NCBI RefSeq assembly: GCF_001625215.2
Contig: NC_030383.2
Span: 20,689,197 to 20,753,196 of the forward strand
From: Daucus carota subsp. sativus
Lineage: Eukaryota > Streptophyta > Magnoliopsida > Apiales > Apiaceae
Length of the DNA stretch: 64,000 bases
Direction: 5' to 3'
The translations under genes and the position numbers were made by a program. This document shows positions 59,861-64,000 of the stretch, one piece after another (position 1 is the first letter of the stretch; each line of letters begins with the position of its first letter). The notes under the pieces are model-generated. The model was given only the letters and a program-made list of their open reading frames with translations. It made no database searches and was not told where the DNA came from.

Positions 59861-62095
59861 CTAATTGTTAGTTTTAAGGACCCAGACTTGCTTGGATCCC
59901 TTGGCCTTATTAAGTTTGTTAGCCTTTGCAGCGGAATTATTATTATCAGAGTTTGAGCTAACAGACTTTGGAACAGAGTTTGTACTAGAAACAGATTTTG
60001 TACTTGCAGAGTTTTTATTAACCTTTTTCAAAGAAGGTTTCAATTGATAATAATCATAATACAAACTATGATATTCTTTGCAAGTATAAATAGAATGCCA
60101 TAAGCTACCACAATGAAAACATGGATCTTGTGGTTTATATCTAATACTACTTTTTCTAACTCCAGACTTTGTAGGTAAGGAGTTAATGTCCTTGTTCTTC
60201 CTGCAAAAATTAGCAAGATGATTAGTATTTCCACAGTTATGGCATGTCTTCCTAGGTGCATTTGGAATAGGCATGTAGTTATTACTCTTGTCTATTCCAA
60301 CCTTGCCATTTCTATTTTTCCTAGGCTCCTTGTCCTTGTTATCAGACTTTACCTCTTTAAGCTTATGCTTGAGCTGTTTCTGAGTCATCAGTCCTATGTT
60401 AACCTGTTTGGGCTTATCAGATTTTAAATTGTTGTTAATCTCTGATTCTGGTCTACTCTGTTTAGACTTAGAGGATTCAGCAACAAATTTAACAGGTTTA
60501 ACCTTAGGTTTTAAAGTTTTAACAAACTCTGTTTTTGATGACTCAGCTTCTGAGTTATCAGTGTAACCTAGCCCCTTCTTCCAGTTTCCACTACCTAAGA
60601 TATCCTGAGTAGTTTTGCCTGAATTAGTCCATGTCTTAATAATATCCCTTTCCTTAGCAAGTTCTGATTGAAGAGATGCATACCTCTTTAATAGTTCATC
60701 TTTGACAATGACAGCATCATCTCTCTCTTTCTGAACTTCTAAGATCTGAACTAATTCTTTTTCTAGATAATCATTCCTTTTCTTTACACTTAGAGTTTCA
60801 GATTTTAATCTTTCATTCTCTAAAGTCTGATCTCTAAAGCTGATATGCAAAGTTTTAAGGAACAATCTTAACTCAGTTATATCTTCAGTATCAAAGGCAA
60901 GAGTAGAATGAGGTACCTTAGCAGTAGATTCAGAGTTGTTGTCAGTGTTTGCCATCAGAGCATAATTGACTTCTTCCTCTGAATCAGATGTATCTGTCCA
61001 GTTTCCTTTCTTGGTGATAAAGGCTTTTTCCTTTTCTTTCTTGGCTTTCTTGCATTCAGATGCAAAGTGACCCTTTTCACCACAGTTGAAACATGTATAC
61101 TTGTCAGTTTTTCCAGCTTTTCCTTCCTTGCCCTCATTCTTCCTGAAGTTCTTCTTATCATAAACTCTGTCAGAGTTTCTGTCTTTCCTTGAGAAACTTT
61201 TGCCTTTGTTGAACTTTTTGTAAGCCAACTTCTTGAAGCTTTTCACCATCAATGCTGCTAACTGCATCATCTCATCATCACTTTCTTCAGAGTCTGAGGG
61301 AACATCAGAGTTTGAGTCATCAGTGTTTGATGACTCAATGTCAGACTTTGTGACATGAGCTTTTCCTTTGCTCTTAGCAGCTTCCTCTTGAACTTTTAGA
61401 GCAACAGACTTTGATTTGCCTGCATGACGTTTGCTCCTCTGCTCCATCTCAAGTTCATGAGTCTTCAGTCTTCCAAAAACATCATCAAGAGACATTTCTC
61501 CAAGATCAAGATTGTCTCTTATTGTAGTGACTTTCAAATCCCATTTTTCAGGAAGAGCCAGAAGGAATTTGAGGTTTGAGTCTTCAAGATCATATTCCTT
61601 GTTCACCAGAGATAAGTCATTCAACAGTTTGACAAATCTGTCATACAGATCTGTCAAGGACTCATCAGATTTTGAGTCAAAGTGCTCATACTCCTGTGTA
61701 AGGATGGTTTTTCTGTTCTTCTTGATGGCTTGAGTTCCCTGACATCTGGTTTCCAGAGCATCCCAGATTTGTTTAGCAGTTTTGCACCCAATCACCCTAT
61801 TAGACATTGCATTATCAAGGGCACTGTGCAGAAGGTGTTTCACCTTTGAGTCTTTACCAATTGACAAGATATCCTCAGGGGTATAATCTTTCTTGTCTTT
61901 TGGAACCATCTTCTGAGGCTCATCTGCAATCCCAACAGAGAGCTTGGTGGGCATGTGTGGTCCATCATAGATCCTGTCAAGGTATTCTGGATCGACAGAG
62001 TCTAGAAATATAATCATTCTCTCTTTCCAGACTGGATATTCAGATGCCTTAAGGACTGGAACTCTAAAAGATGAAACTTGTGATTTTTCAGACAT
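59861..62095 (-). CDS. Gag frame of the reverse copia element, three zinc knuckles
   Basis: 744 codons beginning MSEKSQVSSFRVPVLKASEY. The N-terminal 240 residues are the copia Gag core (YPVWKERMIIFLDS, AKQIWDALETRCQGT, LLALPEKWDLKVTTI). An acidic serine-rich stretch follows, then three CCHC knuckles: CFNCGEKGHFASEC from residue 335, CHNCGNTNHLANFC from 618 and CFHCGSLWHSIYTC from 659. A coiled coil lies at about 415-485 and a Lys/Asn/Ser-rich tail ends the frame. The frame looks whole. Length and multiple knuckles fit the long Gag of Sirevirus-like elements. Confidence 0.88.
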   Translation of the reverse strand: MSEKSQVSSFRVPVLKASEYPVWKERMIIFLDSVDPEYLDRIYDGPHMPTKLSVGIADEPQKMVPKDKKDYTPEDILSIGKDSKVKHLLHSALDNAMSNRVIGCKTAKQIWDALETRCQGTQAIKKNRKTILTQEYEHFDSKSDESLTDLYDRFVKLLNDLSLVNKEYDLEDSNLKFLLALPEKWDLKVTTIRDNLDLGEMSLDDVFGRLKTHELEMEQRSKRHAGKSKSVALKVQEEAAKSKGKAHVTKSDIESSNTDDSNSDVPSDSEESDDEMMQLAALMVKSFKKLAYKKFNKGKSFSRKDRNSDRVYDKKNFRKNEGKEGKAGKTDKYTCFNCGEKGHFASECKKAKKEKEKAFITKKGNWTDTSDSEEEVNYALMANTDNNSESTAKVPHSTLAFDTEDITELRLFLKTLHISFRDQTLENERLKSETLSVKKRNDYLEKELVQILEVQKERDDAVIVKDELLKRYASLQSELAKERDIIKTWTNSGKTTQDILGSGNWKKGLGYTDNSEAESSKTEFVKTLKPKVKPVKFVAESSKSKQSRPESEINNNLKSDKPKQVNIGLMTQKQLKHKLKEVKSDNKDKEPRKNRNGKVGIDKSNNYMPIPNAPRKTCHNCGNTNHLANFCRKNKDINSLPTKSGVRKSSIRYKPQDPCFHCGSLWHSIYTCKEYHSLYYDYYQLKPSLKKVNKNSASTKSVSSTNSVPKSVSSNSDNNNSAAKANKLNKAKGSKQVWVLKTNN

Positions 62096-62133
62096 GATTG
62101 TGATTAAGATCTCACTGTAGTTATCTTAACAGA

Positions 62134-62149
62134 GCTGGCTCTGATACCA
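62134..62149 (-). promoter_or_regulatory. Primer-binding site (initiator tRNA-Met)
   Basis: Minus strand reads TGGTATCAGAGCCAGC two bases from the LTR edge, complementary to the 3' end of initiator tRNA-Met, the standard primer of plant copia elements. Confidence 0.9.
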
Positions 62150-62151
62150 CT

Positions 62152-62702
62152 TGTTAGGTCCTATAAACTCACTATATAAGTTGATATAGTGAACACAATC
62201 AATAACACAGTATGACAATATAAGAGATTGAAAGCAGTAAACTCTTATTCACAAAGCTTGAATGGTTACAAAAACTCTCTCAGTGATTTATATATTATCA
62301 CTAAGAGCTGCTAGGGTTCTATATAAATATACTCGATAACTCAACTCGTATAGAGTAACCCTAATCAGTGTTTATATAGACACAGTTACAAAATCAATCT
62401 CTGATTTGATATCCTATAAATCAGCTATGTATTCTATCAATCAAAGATTGCTACTGTTTTCTGTTTGGTTTCCATAGTCAGCAAATCACTCCTCCGCTTC
62501 TATCCTTCCTTGAAGTATATCCGCTTCTGAGCTCTTTCCACGTGTAAACTCTGATGAGTCTTGACTATGTAAACTCTGATCAGACTTTATCAAACTCTGG
62601 TCAGACTTTATTAAACTTTGATCAGCTTCCAGCTTAAACTCTGATCACTCCTGTTCTAAAACAAACTTTAAGAACATTAGTAATCATCAATTATATCTAA
62701 CA
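62152..62702 (-). mobile_element. 5' LTR of the reverse copia element
   Basis: 551 bases. The edge next to the primer site reads CCTAACA on the minus strand. The outer edge is taken at ctaaca (62697-62702), giving TGTTAG as the minus-strand start. A repeated word close to aaactctgatcagac (about 62565-62645) lies within it. Outer edge is by inspection only, because no second LTR is available. Confidence 0.65.
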
Positions 62703-62785
62703 TAACTATTATATTATTTTCAGACTAATCCCTTAATAATAAAAGAATCGTGATAAACTTATTGCATATAAAATGTAACAAACTA

Positions 62786-62936
62786 CTCCCTCCATTCCAA
62801 AATAATAGTCGCTTTGACATCTCTATTTTTATTTAGAAAAAGAAAATTTCAAAAATAACATGTAGAAGTATGTTTTTTTTGCATATCAAAATACGTGCAT
62901 AAAGTCAAAGCGACTATTATTTTGGAATGGAGGGAG
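62786..62936. mobile_element. Stowaway MITE
   Basis: 151 bases with perfect 33-base inverted ends (ctccctccattccaaaataa... and its complement), flanked by TA on both sides (62784-62785 and 62937-62938). The CTCCCTCC end and TA target site define Stowaway (Tc1/mariner) MITEs. It has no coding capacity. The perfect ends indicate a young copy. Confidence 0.93.
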
Positions 62937-62938
62937 TA

Positions 62939-64000
62939 ATAAAAAATATACATGTTTTACAAGATTTGTGTAAAAACATAGATTTGTGTGTGGATTTCAA
63001 CGCATACCACCACTTCACTCTAGTATCAGCAAATACATGGGGTGGGGGTTGAATCGTTCTTTTACAGATTTTTGAGTGATTGATTCTGCTACTTATGAAT
63101 GGTTCAGTTGATAAAATTTATGGGCCAAACAATCTTAATCAACTGAATCGGTAAAATTGAATTCTATGCAATCACGACCAAATATAAGTTTTTATTTAGT
63201 GTTAACATGTTGTTTTTTTACGAGTTTTTACATATCGGGTAGACGGTGGTGGTTTAACTGTGGTTCGCGGTGGTGGCTTACGGTTGTAATATTTTTGACT
63301 ATAATTTTGACATAATTTATGATTTCAGTTTTGTAGAATTGAATTTAATTTTCAATTTTAATTGTCTGCATTTAATTTTAATTATTCTGATTGATATTAA
63401 AGGTAATTGTATCATGTAATATTTCCTTTAATAGTGATTGACTCTTTTTCATTTTTTAACTTTTGATATTAATCTTTTTAGTAATTGTTATAATAACTTT
63501 TTTAATAATTATTATATTAAATTTATTGATTGATGTTATTCTTAGACTCTAAGGACTTCATACAAAAATTTTAATTTCCTTAATTGGAATTTCTTTTATC
63601 TAATTAAATTGATTCTCTTGTATATATGGAAATTATTTGAATTTTTTTGAAAATGTCTTGCTTCACATTTAAATCAGTTAGTGTGTTAATTGTGTCTCTA
63701 TTGATGGTTAATTATGTACCATTTATGGGTGGCCATGATTGATGTTATATTTTTGCGAGGCAATTACGTGCCACTTTGTTGGCTACAATTATTTGCTACT
63801 TTATTGGTTTGTTAATAATTGTTATGTTATATCTTCGGTGTATTTTCTTATTCTTTAGTGTCTCACTAAAGAGCCACATTTTATTGAGACTTTATTTAAT
63901 TTCCTTTTCACTACCTGAATGATATACCCATGATGTTAATAATTATTAATTATTGGACATATTATCTTTTATTTTTTAATAATATATAATCAGTTATATA
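62939..64000. other. AT-rich right end, no gene recognised
   Basis: No coding frame of note. Around 63040-63055 ggggtgggggttgaatcg resembles, in reverse, the attcaaccccccc stretch near copia LTR ends and may be an LTR scrap. Nothing else seen. Confidence 0.5.

Larger units (their letters stand above)
59600..62702 (-). mobile_element. 5' part of a reverse-strand copia element
   Basis: On the minus strand: 5' LTR, primer site, gag, start of protease. The distal part is cut off by the forward LTR at 59599. Oldest member of the nest by position. The gag frame looks whole; the element as a whole is broken by the insertion. Confidence 0.85.

Noticed and set aside
63040-63060. Reverse copia LTR end
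   Set aside because: Only a short ggggtgggggttgaatcg resemblance without TG/CA edges or flanking LTR sequence; too weak to call.

Overview
This window is plant nuclear DNA made almost wholly of transposable elements. The signs are spliced Helitron genes with plant-style introns, Sirevirus-like Ty1/copia elements with a primer site matching initiator tRNA-Met, a Stowaway MITE, and fragments of plant host genes. An angiosperm is clear; I cannot fix the family. I see no intact ordinary host gene.

Left half (1-34204): an autonomous Helitron and its surroundings. A 12.3 kb stretch occurs twice in the same direction (copy A 1-12267, copy B 21858-34204; period about 21.86 kb). Each copy carries a spliced Rep/helicase gene (HUH Rep nuclease plus PIF1-type helicase) and a spliced replication-protein-A-like gene. 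Copy B also shows the start of the Rep/helicase gene (20664): a series of very small exons, all in intron phase 1, several opening with a basic AT-hook-like motif. Right of copy A come a second, shorter RPA-like gene (13593-14781), a fragment of a plastid acyl carrier protein gene (15258-15350) and a Helitron 3' end with hairpin and CTAG (15711). From 15712 to 20640 lie decayed pieces of a related Helitron and an antisense fragment resembling the U3 snoRNP protein UTP7. Copies A and B differ almost only by single-base gaps, A being about 80 bases shorter. That looks more like uncorrected long-read sequence, or an assembly duplication, than natural decay.

A run of exactly 100 N (34205-34304) joins this contig to the right half, whose reading frames are long and clean.

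Right half (34305-64000): nested LTR elements. A forward Sirevirus-like copia element (34305-54192) has gag, a coiled-coil frame, a full-length pol frame, a gene-like third region with its own TATA box, and a long 3' LTR. A gypsy-type solo LTR (48575-53180, 5-base target duplication) sits inside that LTR. The Sirevirus abuts the 3' part of a second forward copia element (54193-59599), whose LTR carries an array of GGCGCAA motifs. That element's LTR is in turn inserted in a reverse-strand copia element (59600-62702: gag, protease start, primer site, 5' LTR). A perfect Stowaway MITE (62786-62936) and AT-rich DNA end the window.

Function: the Helitron genes would act together in rolling-circle transposition. 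Rep nicks and joins, the helicase unwinds, and the RPA-like proteins presumably bind the displaced single strand.
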